Assembly (NCBI RefSeq): GCF_001546485.1
Contig: NZ_KQ956867.1
Location: 21,624 to 85,366 of the forward strand
From: Gardnerella vaginalis
GTDB lineage: Bacteria; Actinomycetota; Actinomycetes; Actinomycetales; Bifidobacteriaceae
Direction: 5' to 3'
Length of the DNA: 63,743 nucleotides
Shown: piece by piece, positions 1 through 8,196 of the stretch
How positions within the stretch are numbered: position 1 is the stretch's first letter
How the letters are laid out: every line of letters starts with the position of its first letter
Position numbers and translations under genes: made by a program
Notes under the pieces: generated by a model
What the model was told of the DNA's origin: nothing
The model's input: the letters and a program-made list of their open reading frames with translations, nothing else
The model's database searches: none

Positions 1-9
1 GGGGGGGGG
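1..9. repeat. Poly-G tract (G9) at window edge
   Basis: The window opens with nine consecutive G residues followed by T. The tract may extend beyond the edge. It lies in the open frame that continues into the partial gene ending at 550, where it encodes consecutive glycines. Homopolymeric G tracts inside genes are classical slipped-strand sites, so a length change of one or two bases would shift the frame of this gene. It could instead mark a contig end, because assemblies often break there. Confidence 0.6.
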
Positions 10-550
10 TGCTCACAGTTTAGCTTTACAAGCGGTGAAGAAGCGCGATAATCAACTTATTTTTGTTACATGTGCTGATGCTAATAATGTAATTCTTCAA
101 GAATCTAAGCTTACAGTGTCGTTGGCTGGTGGATTAAAGATTCAAGAGCAGCATAGCAATAAAACTGATAATACTGATCATAATAATACGCAAGATAATC
201 ATGATTCGTATTCTTCAAGCAGTGATAATAATAATCAAAATGCAAGCTCTGAAAATAACAGTTCTCATGTGTCAGATAAGTCTCATAATAACGGCTCAGC
301 TATAGATAAAGGAAACGAGACTCAATCTGCTCATAATAATGCAAACAATTCTAATAACAATTCAAATTCAAATATTCATGATGGTTCACATTCGTCTTCT
401 CAAGTAGCAAAACGGAAACATTTTGTTAGCGTATTGTCAGCTACAGGTGTGGGTATGACGTGCATTGTGTTAGTTGCGGCAATAGCGGCTTCTGTAGGAA
501 TGAGTATGCGATTGAACGTCAATGGTGTGCATGCTAAGAAGGAGAAGTGA
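2..550 (+). CDS. 3' end of an unrecognised membrane protein (5' end outside window)
   Basis: The frame is open from the first bases to the TGA at 548-550, so only the C-terminal part (about 180 residues) is present. The internal GTG at 35 has no convincing ribosome binding site and is unlikely to be the start. The visible protein has a short folded-looking N-terminal stretch. A roughly 90-residue Asn/Ser/His/Asp-rich low-complexity spacer follows. The end is a single hydrophobic segment (residues near VLSATGVGMTCIVLVAAIAA) with a basic tail ending KKEK. This is the layout of a protein tethered to the membrane by its C-terminus through a flexible linker. The next gene begins 4 bases after its stop and its Shine-Dalgarno lies inside this gene, so the two are probably co-translated. 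I do not recognise the family. The reading frame passes through the G tract at 1-9. Confidence 0.7.
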   Translation, partial: GGGAHSLALQAVKKRDNQLIFVTCADANNVILQESKLTVSLAGGLKIQEQHSNKTDNTDHNNTQDNHDSYSSSSDNNNQNASSENNSSHVSDKSHNNGSAIDKGNETQSAHNNANNSNNNSNSNIHDGSHSSSQVAKRKHFVSVLSATGVGMTCIVLVAAIAASVGMSMRLNVNGVHAKKEK

Positions 551-554
551 GAAG

Positions 555-3500
555 ATGAAACGCAATACAATTTTTTGCAATATCATGCGTATGATTCACA
601 ATACTGCTTTTGTTTATAAAGCATTTGTGAGTTTGATAACATTTTCTATGATTGTTTGTATCGCTCCAGCAAATATTGCTTATGCTAATGATGCAAATGC
701 TGACAGTGAAACGAATATTAATGTTGATGCCCGTGCCAGGGTTCCGTATCTTGAAGCATCGAATGAATCCAAAGATAGCAAGGATAATTCTATATCGACA
801 GACAGTAATGCAACGCTTGGTTTACCTGGCGCGCATGGATACAGTAGTGCACTGGTTCGCGTGAGTGTATTCAATGCGAATAATGATACAACTGTGTATG
901 TTGATGGTGCTCCTGCATTACAAGTAGCTGCAAAACACGATGCTTCACAAACAGTGTTAGCTCATGTTGCAGATGGTAAGCTTCATGTGTATGCTTCTCA
1001 AACAGTTCAGGCTCGTGTTGAAGTTGTTGCATTCTTACAATCAAAAACTGTTGCAGCAGCTAAGAATCAGAAGCCAGCTTATGTTCCTGGCGCAACTGTT
1101 TCTTTAGCGAAACCAGTAACTCGTATGGATACTAATCAGAAAGTATCCTGCACAAGTATGAGTTCATCTGCACATTGCAAAGTTGGATTACTTGGCTTAG
1201 GTAATATTCCTGGAGAGTATGTGCGAGCAGCATATGTGACTATGAAAGTTGCTATGAAAAATGCTGGAAATGTTAAGGTAGCTGGGCAAGAGATAGCTCT
1301 TCCACAAGGTGATTCTGTAGTTTCTACAATAGTTGTTCCAAGTTCTATAGATGGCTCAATTAGTGTTGAATCAGAAAATGCTGCTTCTGCTGAGTTGTAT
1401 GTACGCGGATGGGTTGCAGGAGCTATGCCAAGTATGGCTCATGCTAACGTAACTGGAAGTTTTGTGCCGTCAATTGCTAAGAATTGGGTTGAATCAACAA
1501 CAGAAAAAGATAAAACTTCTACTGTTGCTTTAGGTAAACAATCAAACGATAGTGCCTTTGAACTTGCCTTAGTTAGTGCTCATGCTTCTGGTAAACGTGC
1601 ATTTGTTGAGTATGGTAAACCTGTTCAAGGCAGATCTACTGGTGCAGTAGTTGACGCGAAAGAAGGAGCACTACCTCAGCTTGATTTCGTGGACACTGAC
1701 GCAACCAATGCGAAAGTATCTGCTCGAGGAAGTAACGTATCTTCTCAAGTTTTGATGCTCGGTAGCATTCTTGGCAGTAGGGTTCAAAACGATAAGGCTG
1801 AAACTGTTACTGTGAAATGGACTTCTCCTAAGGAAAATGCTTCTATTGATTTCTCTAAGGGTAAGAAGTTAACAATTTCTGGTACTGTTGACGCAGCTTC
1901 GTCAGTTGACTATGTGAATGTAACTGTTCATTCTTCTGATAATAAGACAGTTGATTTAGGTAATGCTGCTGTTTCTTACGATGCTCATGGCAAAGCAATA
2001 TGGAGTATGGAGATTACCATACCGGTTGCTGGTAAGAATGCTATACACGTTAAAGCTGTATCTCGTACCAACAATAGTTTCGGTACTGCTCAGCGTGACG
2101 TGAATACTCAACTGCCGGATGCTAAGAAAACTATTATTAGTGACAAAGCTAAAGTTGTGATGCCTGACGAGTTGAGCAATGATATTACTGCTGTTAATCC
2201 TGATTCATTAGTGTTTAACAAGAAGCCTCAATACAAGGCTGGTGATATTTTAGCTTCCACTCCTGGAAAGAATGCTCCGAGGGGCTTCTTACGTAAGGTT
2301 GTTGGTGTAACACAGCAAGGTAATACTTGGGTTGTTGTTACTGAACCTGCAATGCTCACAGATGCTATTTATCAAGCGGATATTAGCGAAGATAGACCAT
2401 TTTCTACTGCAAGGCAACTCACAGTTGATGATAGTAGCGCTCATATCGACAGTAACTATACTGAGCTGGTAAAAAAACCTGGCTCGATGATCTCTGTTAG
2501 CGATTCCACTAAACCAAGTAATCGTGATATTGATGTGGACAAGAATCCACTTGATAAAACCATTTCTGCTTCATGCTATGCTGGTTGGCAACACAAAGAT
2601 GAAAAAACTCAATCAAAGGCTACTTGTAGCCAAAATGATGAGGAAGTGAAGAAAGCCATTATTGAAGCAGACATGGAAGCTAAACAGTCTGCTGGCGCTT
2701 CAGTGTTTGCTAAATATTCAGCTTCTTTTGGTTTGCATTTTGAATTGCATGTTCGTTTCTTGGGAAGAGTAGAAAAATTTGAAACCTACCTGTATTTCAA
2801 ATCAAATACAAACGTTGATGCAAAAGCATGGGGTGCTATAAATAGGTCATTTAATAATGAGCTAGGTAAGTTAAATTCTGATTTTGTGATTACAGTAGGT
2901 TTTATTCCTATTACTGTAAATGTCGAAACAAAGTTAGGAATTAAAGGTAATTTCAATGCTAAAGTTAATGCCAGTACTAATCCACACTGGTCGCAGGATA
3001 TAAAGTTAGGCGTTAGCTACGAGAATAACTCTTGGAATCTGATTAATGAATCAAATAATAAATTAGATAATGCTGCTAAACAAGCCTGTGGCAATAGTAT
3101 CAAAGCAAATGGTTCTTTAGATACTGGAGTTGGCTTGTGGGTTAAACCGACATTGTACATCTTTGATTCTGCAGGCGTTGGTCTGGATGGATCAATTGAT
3201 GCCATTTTGCATGGCGAATTTAAGACTAATGATTCAGGGGATGCGCATGCTGCTCAAGCGTGGATGAAACTATCCCTTAAGCCTGTCGTAGCTGCAAGTG
3301 TGCATTTGCGTATCACTCGTTATGGTCCAAATTTGCTTTCTAAAGAATTAGCTAGTTGGACGCATGAATATGAGTTATTCAACAATAAGGATAATCCGTG
3401 GACGATTGGTAATTGCTCTGCCGATACTGCATCTCAATCACAAAATGAGATTAGCGATGCAGTTCTTGCTCAAGCTGGTCGCGCTTATAAAGACGTGCTA

Positions 3501-4367
3501 GCTAATCTCAACGGCAAGTATAAATTCGGTGATGCAGATAAGTATTACTACTCTCTTTGGGATATTAATAATGATAAAATACCTGATTTAATTGTTACTG
3601 CTACAAAATCTGAAAAATCTATAGAGTCAAGTGATGGATATATTGAAGGTTACAGTCCAACATCAGCTCGAGTATTTTCATATGATGGGAAAAAATTAGT
3701 TACGCCTTCAACAATACTTAGTTATGGTTTTGCAACCATGATGTTTGACAAAAATCACAATGGTATTGTTTTCCTCGAAAATAAAGTACCAGATGGTGGT
3801 TATTCTGAGATCCATAACTGGTTGGAAGATCCTCATTTCCCATGGGGAAAAACAATATATAAACTGCAAAATAATGATTTTGTTAAAAAAACTTATCTTG
3901 TTGAATATCCTATCGACACAAATCTAACCAAGGGTAGTAATGAGTTAGGTAAAGTAACTGCACCAAATTATTTGGAATCTGATGATCTTAGTGAAATTAA
4001 TAAGTTAATTAATATAACTAAGTTAACTTCTAAAGAACGTCAGCATGAAGCAGAAGTGCTGAAATGGCGAGAAAAGGGTTATCAAGTCTTCTCTGGAAGA
4101 ATGTCTGATCGTAGTACATTTATGTTTGACAAACGCCTGCTCATTGTTACTAATTTTCATGGAACTGAATCTGGTTTTTCAGCTCCAGGAACTAGATTGA
4201 CAAAAGGTCTGATCTTCTACAAAGATTATGTTGATAGGTATCTTTCAACTTATGTAAAAACTGGAAATAGATTTACTATAGCAATTAACGATTCCAGATA
4301 CTGTTCTTGGGATGAAGATCTTGCTGAAACTCCAGCAGTTGATGATGAACTGCATATCGTTCCATGA
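555..4367 (+). CDS. Large secreted multidomain surface protein (1270 aa)
   Basis: The ATG at 555 is chosen over an in-frame start at 522 because AAGGAG at 539-544 sits 10 bases before it. The N-terminus has a long basic region, a hydrophobic core and an AYA/ND-type signal peptidase site near residue 44. Residues ~90-160 and ~200-300 look like two copies of one beta-sandwich type: VxVxNA start, DGxIxVxS middle, ending in a VRGWVAG- or VEVVAFL-like strand. Residues ~420-520 resemble a bacterial Ig-like domain. Residues ~650-950 form a large beta-rich region. Near residue ~1020 a WDINNDKIPDLIV motif resembles the DxNxDxxPDL calcium loop of FG-GAP/VCBS-type repeats. There is no C-terminal LPxTG, no cell-wall repeat and no terminal membrane helix, so the protein is either released or held by its partner. 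The tight link to the upstream membrane protein suggests a secreted/anchored pair. I cannot name a family for the whole. Confidence 0.8.
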   Translation: MKRNTIFCNIMRMIHNTAFVYKAFVSLITFSMIVCIAPANIAYANDANADSETNINVDARARVPYLEASNESKDSKDNSISTDSNATLGLPGAHGYSSALVRVSVFNANNDTTVYVDGAPALQVAAKHDASQTVLAHVADGKLHVYASQTVQARVEVVAFLQSKTVAAAKNQKPAYVPGATVSLAKPVTRMDTNQKVSCTSMSSSAHCKVGLLGLGNIPGEYVRAAYVTMKVAMKNAGNVKVAGQEIALPQGDSVVSTIVVPSSIDGSISVESENAASAELYVRGWVAGAMPSMAHANVTGSFVPSIAKNWVESTTEKDKTSTVALGKQSNDSAFELALVSAHASGKRAFVEYGKPVQGRSTGAVVDAKEGALPQLDFVDTDATNAKVSARGSNVSSQVLMLGSILGSRVQNDKAETVTVKWTSPKENASIDFSKGKKLTISGTVDAASSVDYVNVTVHSSDNKTVDLGNAAVSYDAHGKAIWSMEITIPVAGKNAIHVKAVSRTNNSFGTAQRDVNTQLPDAKKTIISDKAKVVMPDELSNDITAVNPDSLVFNKKPQYKAGDILASTPGKNAPRGFLRKVVGVTQQGNTWVVVTEPAMLTDAIYQADISEDRPFSTARQLTVDDSSAHIDSNYTELVKKPGSMISVSDSTKPSNRDIDVDKNPLDKTISASCYAGWQHKDEKTQSKATCSQNDEEVKKAIIEADMEAKQSAGASVFAKYSASFGLHFELHVRFLGRVEKFETYLYFKSNTNVDAKAWGAINRSFNNELGKLNSDFVITVGFIPITVNVETKLGIKGNFNAKVNASTNPHWSQDIKLGVSYENNSWNLINESNNKLDNAAKQACGNSIKANGSLDTGVGLWVKPTLYIFDSAGVGLDGSIDAILHGEFKTNDSGDAHAAQAWMKLSLKPVVAASVHLRITRYGPNLLSKELASWTHEYELFNNKDNPWTIGNCSADTASQSQNEISDAVLAQAGRAYKDVLANLNGKYKFGDADKYYYSLWDINNDKIPDLIVTATKSEKSIESSDGYIEGYSPTSARVFSYDGKKLVTPSTILSYGFATMMFDKNHNGIVFLENKVPDGGYSEIHNWLEDPHFPWGKTIYKLQNNDFVKKTYLVEYPIDTNLTKGSNELGKVTAPNYLESDDLSEINKLINITKLTSKERQHEAEVLKWREKGYQVFSGRMSDRSTFMFDKRLLIVTNFHGTESGFSAPGTRLTKGLIFYKDYVDRYLSTYVKTGNRFTIAINDSRYCSWDEDLAETPAVDDELHIVP

Positions 4368-4383
4368 TATGTAAACATAGCAA

Positions 4384-4417
4384 ATATTTGGTTATTTTAA
4401 TAAAATAACCAAATATG
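4384..4417. terminator. AT-rich hairpin after the secreted-protein gene
   Basis: A near-perfect inverted repeat with arms around TTGGTTATTTT and AAAATAACCAA and a loop of about 3 bases starts 17 bases after the stop at 4367. The stem is AT-rich and lacks a clean U tract, so it probably acts together with the stronger hairpin just downstream. Confidence 0.45.
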
Positions 4418-4430
4418 CTTAAATGAAAAC

Positions 4431-4487
4431 AAAATGCTCCATGAATGTCGAACTGCCTCTGCAGTTTTGCAATCATGGAGCATTTTT
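4431..4487. terminator. Bidirectional terminator with nested stems
   Basis: The arms AAAATGCTCCATGA (4431-4444) and TCATGGAGCATTTT (4473-4486) match over 14 bases. The loop holds a second smaller stem (AACTGC / GCAGTT). T-rich sequence follows the right arm and A-rich sequence precedes the left arm. It can therefore terminate both the plus-strand gene ending at 4367 and the minus-strand gene ending at 4532. Confidence 0.8.
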
Positions 4488-4531
4488 ATTTACGAAGTAT
4501 CGCAAAAATATAAAAATACTAAGAGAGAGTT

Positions 4532-4837
4532 TTATTCACGCACGAGCATAATGTGGTCAACGTTGTCGAGTGGAGAGACGCGGAACAGCACAAAACGATT
4601 GCCGATGACTTGCACAACTTCAGCGCCAAGCTTTTGAGCAAGTTCGTCAGCAGCTTCTTTGGCGCTTAATCCGGAACCATCTTGCACAGCGCACTTCATG
4701 AGCTCGTGATACTGCATGGTTTCGTCTGCTTGTTTCACAGCTGCATCAGTGATATCGTTTTTTCCCACATACAACAGTGGACTTAACGTATTAGCGAGCG
4801 CGCGCAGTTGCTTCGTCTGCTTTTTCGTCAATGCCAT
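4532..4837 (-). CDS. yhbY: YhbY/CRS1-type RNA-binding protein
   Basis: The 101-residue protein has the single CRM (CRS1-YhbY) fold pattern: N-terminal MALTKKQTKQLRALA, the VGKNDIT turn corresponding to the family GxxG-like loop, and C-terminal VQVIGNRFVLFR. In bacteria this family associates with pre-50S ribosomal particles. The start at 4837 is preferred over a TTG 15 bases upstream because AAAGGA lies 6 bases before the ATG. It shares the strand with the riboflavin-uptake genes upstream but is separated by about 210 bases containing a tandem repeat, so it probably has its own promoter. Function beyond RNA binding is inferred from the family. Confidence 0.9.
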   Translation of the reverse strand: MALTKKQTKQLRALANTLSPLLYVGKNDITDAAVKQADETMQYHELMKCAVQDGSGLSAKEAADELAQKLGAEVVQVIGNRFVLFRVSPLDNVDHIMLVRE

Positions 4838-4964
4838 AAGGCGTCCTTTCAAATACCCAGTATAGGTAATCTTAAAAGTAGTACTTCAGGTACATCAGTG
4901 TTATATAAGTGCTTAACGGATTATACAGTATCTTGCGAACTGTTGCATGCGCTAATATAAATTT

Positions 4965-5008
4965 ATTTATCGCGTATTTATCGCACATTTATCCCGTATT
5001 TATTGCGC
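4965..5008. repeat. Four tandem 11-bp direct repeats
   Basis: Four consecutive units follow the pattern ATTTATyGCGy or close to it: ATTTATCGCGT, ATTTATCGCAC, ATTTATCCCGT and ATTTATTGCGC. They sit about 130 bases upstream of the yhbY start and 40 bases beyond the stop of the ECF gene. The 11-bp period is close to one DNA turn, which would put each ATTTAT on the same helix face. No known binding-site family is recognised. Confidence 0.75.
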
Positions 5009-5047
5009 GTGCTGCAAAAGTGTGAAATATTTTCAAAATTTTTATTA

Positions 5048-7381
5048 TCAAGGTAGCATGTTGCACACAATAATCGCGCTTACAACACAAAGAGTAACTA
5101 CTAGTAGCAGCACGTCTTTGATACGTATTTTCCATGAGTACAAGTGAGTTCTTTCAGCTCCAGGCGTGTAGCAGCGTGCATCTAATGCGAGCACAAGAGT
5201 GTCAGCATGGCGAATGACTCCTGCAAAACCTGGCACTATTAAAGCTGTTATAGCGTGTACTCGTTGTTTAAAAGAACCATCTCGAATGCTACTTCCGCGA
5301 GCGATTTGCGCTAGTGCCACAGAGTGCGCTTCTGCACTGAGTGTTGGTAAGAATCGTAGCGCTAGGCTCATAATAAGTGCTATTTCTTGCGTTGGTATTC
5401 CAATATGTCGAAGTGGTGATAGTAATCGTGTGCAAGATTCGCTCAGCGTTGTTTGACTCATTGTTAGTACTAGAATTGCTCCAATGATAATAACAAGCGA
5501 GAATCGTGTTGCAAAAAGTATTGCGTAATTAATTCCATCAGTTGTAATAGGAATAGTTGCAATATTTGCTAGTACTGTGCCGGTTCGCACTGTCAGAATG
5601 TTCAGTAGTCCGGAGAAAACAAATACTGCAATAATCATGTGCAGTGAAGCAATAAGCTTAACAAATGGTATTTTTGCAGCAACAGTTAGTGTAAATGTCG
5701 TAAAAGCAAGAATAGCTAGCTGTATGTAGTTAGTAATGCTAAAAGCACTTAGCATAAGAATAAAGCATGATAGCAGTGTTGCGCGTGGGTCAAAAGATTG
5801 AAGTAGTGAAGTTGTTTTTGCTTTTGTGGAACTTTCTTTCTTTATGCTATTTTCAGTATTTTCAGTATTGTTTGCTTTATTGTTTGCTTTTAATGTTACT
5901 AATCTTGCGCCTAAATCTTCTGCTTCTTGAAGATTATGCGTAATAAGTATAATGGTTACGCCTTGATTGTGTAGCATTTCAAGAATTTCTCGAATACGCA
6001 ACGCAGCTTCAAAATCTAATCCGGCTGTTGGCTCATCCAGTACGAGCACGCGTGGCTTGTAAGCGAGAACGCCAGCTATTGCAACAAGACGCTGCTGACC
6101 TCCAGAAAGCGCAAAAGGTGATTTTTCAGCCAAGTTCTCAAGGTTCAGTAAGCGTAGGGTTTCATCCACGCGTTCTTTGAGAGCATTGCCTTTTAGCCCA
6201 AAATTTTTTGGTCCGTAAGCAACATCATTTCGTACTGTATCAGCAAAAAGCTGTTGTTCGGGGAGCTGCATAACGTAGCCAATTGTTTGATGTAGTTTTT
6301 GTCGTATTATTCTAGATGTTTTAGCTTTAACAGATATGCCATGCACTGTTATGTTTCCTGAATTGGCTTTTAATAATCCGCACATTGTTTTGGCAAGAGT
6401 TGATTTGCCGCAGCCGTTTTCGCCCATTATTGCAATTGTTTCTCCGCTTGTAACAGTGAGTGAATAATTATTAATAACAGCTGGCGAAGTTTTATCATAT
6501 TGAACAGTTAGTCCGGAAATTTCTACAGCGATATCTGACTTATTTTCTTTGCATCTACTATCTGTTAAGTTTTTGTTCTTGCTCATGTTAGTTACATGAT
6601 TATTTGCCAACTCAATATGAGAAAAGTAAGTTTTTAAACCATTCAAGCTTACTTCTTTGAGGATGCCATTTTTTAGTAAAAGTATGCGATTTGCGCGCTT
6701 GCATTCCTCAAAATTGTGTGTAATTTGAACGATAGTAGTGCCATTTTTGTGCAAATTATCGAATAATGCATCTACGTCTTTGCGTGCGAACGAGTCGAGC
6801 ATAGAAGTAGGTTCGTCAAGAACAAGCAGTTTAGAATTCATCGCAATAGCACTTGCTAAGGCTACTCGTTGCTGCTGTCCGCCGCTCATAGTGCTAGGGT
6901 CATCGTAACGCTTATCTTCCATATGAACGGTTTTTAAAGCCTCGTTGATATGCTTATGCATTGTTTCTTGAGGGAATTGCAAATTTTCTAGTCCGAAGGC
7001 AACATCTTCTTCAGTAATTGTAGTAATAACCTGATCTTCAGGACTTTGGAAAAGTGCGCCAATATATTTTCGCGCGTTTTTGTAAGCATCAGCATAAGCA
7101 GTAGTATTTTCAAACACTTTTTCGCCGCACAATTCAACATAGCCGCTATCTGGAGCGACTAGTCCTGCAATAATTTTTGCCAATGTTGATTTACCAGAAC
7201 CGTTTTTGCCAACAATCGCTACGCGTTCACCAGGGTGAATTGTAAGATTTAGTTGCTCAAGCGTCCAAGTTTTTCCATCATCGTAGCTAAAGCAAATATT
7301 TCGCAACACTACTTGTGCATTGTTTTCAATCATGTGCTTTTTAGCTTCGTTCGTACTGCTGCTTGTGCTGATATTATGCAT
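5048..7381 (-). CDS. Fused ECF transporter module: ATPase-ATPase-EcfT (777 aa)
   Basis: This one polypeptide carries the whole energy-coupling part of an ECF vitamin transporter. The first ABC domain spans ~22-245: Walker A GKNGSGKS at 58-65, signature MSGGQQQR at 165-172, Walker B ending LLVLDE at 190. The second spans ~284-500: GENGCGKS at 320-327, LSGGQQR near 425, VLVLDE ending at 450. After a charged linker, residues ~529-777 are a polytopic EcfT domain with coupling motifs ARG (694-696) and ARC (735-737). In most organisms these are two or three genes; EcfA1, EcfA2 and EcfT normally assemble with a substrate-binding S component. The RibU-type gene ends 20 bases upstream on the same strand, so this module presumably drives riboflavin uptake, perhaps shared with other S components. 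The start is uncertain because no strong Shine-Dalgarno is visible; an ATG 16 codons in is an alternative. Confidence 0.92.
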   Translation of the reverse strand: MHNISTSSSTNEAKKHMIENNAQVVLRNICFSYDDGKTWTLEQLNLTIHPGERVAIVGKNGSGKSTLAKIIAGLVAPDSGYVELCGEKVFENTTAYADAYKNARKYIGALFQSPEDQVITTITEEDVAFGLENLQFPQETMHKHINEALKTVHMEDKRYDDPSTMSGGQQQRVALASAIAMNSKLLVLDEPTSMLDSFARKDVDALFDNLHKNGTTIVQITHNFEECKRANRILLLKNGILKEVSLNGLKTYFSHIELANNHVTNMSKNKNLTDSRCKENKSDIAVEISGLTVQYDKTSPAVINNYSLTVTSGETIAIMGENGCGKSTLAKTMCGLLKANSGNITVHGISVKAKTSRIIRQKLHQTIGYVMQLPEQQLFADTVRNDVAYGPKNFGLKGNALKERVDETLRLLNLENLAEKSPFALSGGQQRLVAIAGVLAYKPRVLVLDEPTAGLDFEAALRIREILEMLHNQGVTIILITHNLQEAEDLGARLVTLKANNKANNTENTENSIKKESSTKAKTTSLLQSFDPRATLLSCFILMLSAFSITNYIQLAILAFTTFTLTVAAKIPFVKLIASLHMIIAVFVFSGLLNILTVRTGTVLANIATIPITTDGINYAILFATRFSLVIIIGAILVLTMSQTTLSESCTRLLSPLRHIGIPTQEIALIMSLALRFLPTLSAEAHSVALAQIARGSSIRDGSFKQRVHAITALIVPGFAGVIRHADTLVLALDARCYTPGAERTHLYSWKIRIKDVLLLVVTLCVVSAIIVCNMLP

Positions 7382-7401
7382 AACTATGCTGCTTAGGATG
7401 A

Positions 7402-7971
7402 TTAGTTATTTTTGTGTAGTAGGTTGGAAATTGGTTTGTAAATAAGCATAGTTACTGCTACGTGCAAAGCAAGTTTAATAATATTAAACGGCAGTAATGC
7501 TGGAAGAATAAGAGCCGCAACTTGCGAAACAGTCATATGGGCGTAAAGCGGTGTAATAACAAGGTTTCCTGCTATTGCGAGCGCAATTGCAACAATAGAG
7601 CCTGCCAAAAGTGCAATGATTGCGCCTTTTCTGGTGTGCATTTTCTTGTACACGATTGCTGCTGTAACGCTAGCTCCTAAAGAAACTAGTACTGCCATAA
7701 CTGTGCCGAGTGGATTGGTAAACAAGTGCGGTGCAAAGCCGAGTATGCTTACGATTGCTGCAGCTGCAGGACCATACGCGAATCCTGCAACTAGGCACAC
7801 GATTCCAGAAGGATCATATTTTAAATACGACAAGTCTGGAATAAGTGGAAATTCTATGAAGCTTACTGCCATTGAAAGTGCTACAAATAGCGCATATTTT
7901 GCGATTTTCTCACTAGACCAGCGTGCGTTTGAAGAGTTTATTTGGTGATTATTGGTATGAGAAATGCCCAT
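7402..7971 (-). CDS. ribU: ECF transporter S component, riboflavin (RibU-type)
   Basis: The 189-residue, very hydrophobic protein has about six membrane segments and the family pattern of small ECF S components, with a conserved YLKYDPSGIV stretch near residues 50-60 and FAYGPAAAA after it. Substrate assignment rests mainly on the FMN riboswitch directly upstream, which ends about 13 bases before the start codon. A Shine-Dalgarno CGGAG lies between the aptamer and the ATG. The gene is followed by the fused ECF energizing module. Riboflavin uptake would fit an organism that does not make the vitamin, but biosynthesis genes would have to be sought outside this window. Confidence 0.92.
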   Translation of the reverse strand: MGISHTNNHQINSSNARWSSEKIAKYALFVALSMAVSFIEFPLIPDLSYLKYDPSGIVCLVAGFAYGPAAAAIVSILGFAPHLFTNPLGTVMAVLVSLGASVTAAIVYKKMHTRKGAIIALLAGSIVAIALAIAGNLVITPLYAHMTVSQVAALILPALLPFNIIKLALHVAVTMLIYKPISNLLHKNN

Positions 7972-7984
7972 GATGGGTCTCCGT

Positions 7985-8118
7985 TTCTTTCATCCGGACT
8001 GTAACCGTTGGCTTCGGAATTTAACCGAATCAGCAGCTTGTAAGCCGCTCGCGGGCTTCAAAAACGCATGAAACACGTATTTTGTTACCGCCAGTAAGGA
8101 TTTTCACCTTCCCTGAAA
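7985..8118 (-). ncRNA. FMN riboswitch (RFN element)
   Basis: Read on the minus strand from 8118, the sequence has the conserved RFN blocks in order: AGGGAAGGTGAAAATCC, then TGGCGGT, a GCCCGCGAGC arm, GATTCGGTTAAATTCCGAAGCC, GACGGTTACAGTCCGGATGAAAG-like end. The six-helix junction blocks are all recognisable. The aptamer ends immediately before the ribosome binding site of the RibU gene and there is no room for a separate terminator. Control is therefore probably at translation initiation by occlusion of the CGGAG site when FMN is bound. Confidence 0.96.
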
Positions 8119-8196
8119 CTAACTATTCTTTTGTATCTCATGCTAAGAACATTGTTGCAATCATTGTGTGGCGAGGGTAGGTGCGAGAATACAAGT

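Noticed and set aside
652-864. Short frames on both strands inside the large secreted-protein gene
   Set aside because: They are shadows of the 555-4367 gene; no ribosome site and no protein-like composition.
8131-8196. Longer start for the GT2 glycosyltransferase
   Set aside because: The extra residues are not conserved and lie on the promoter side of the divergent FMN riboswitch; no good ribosome site.
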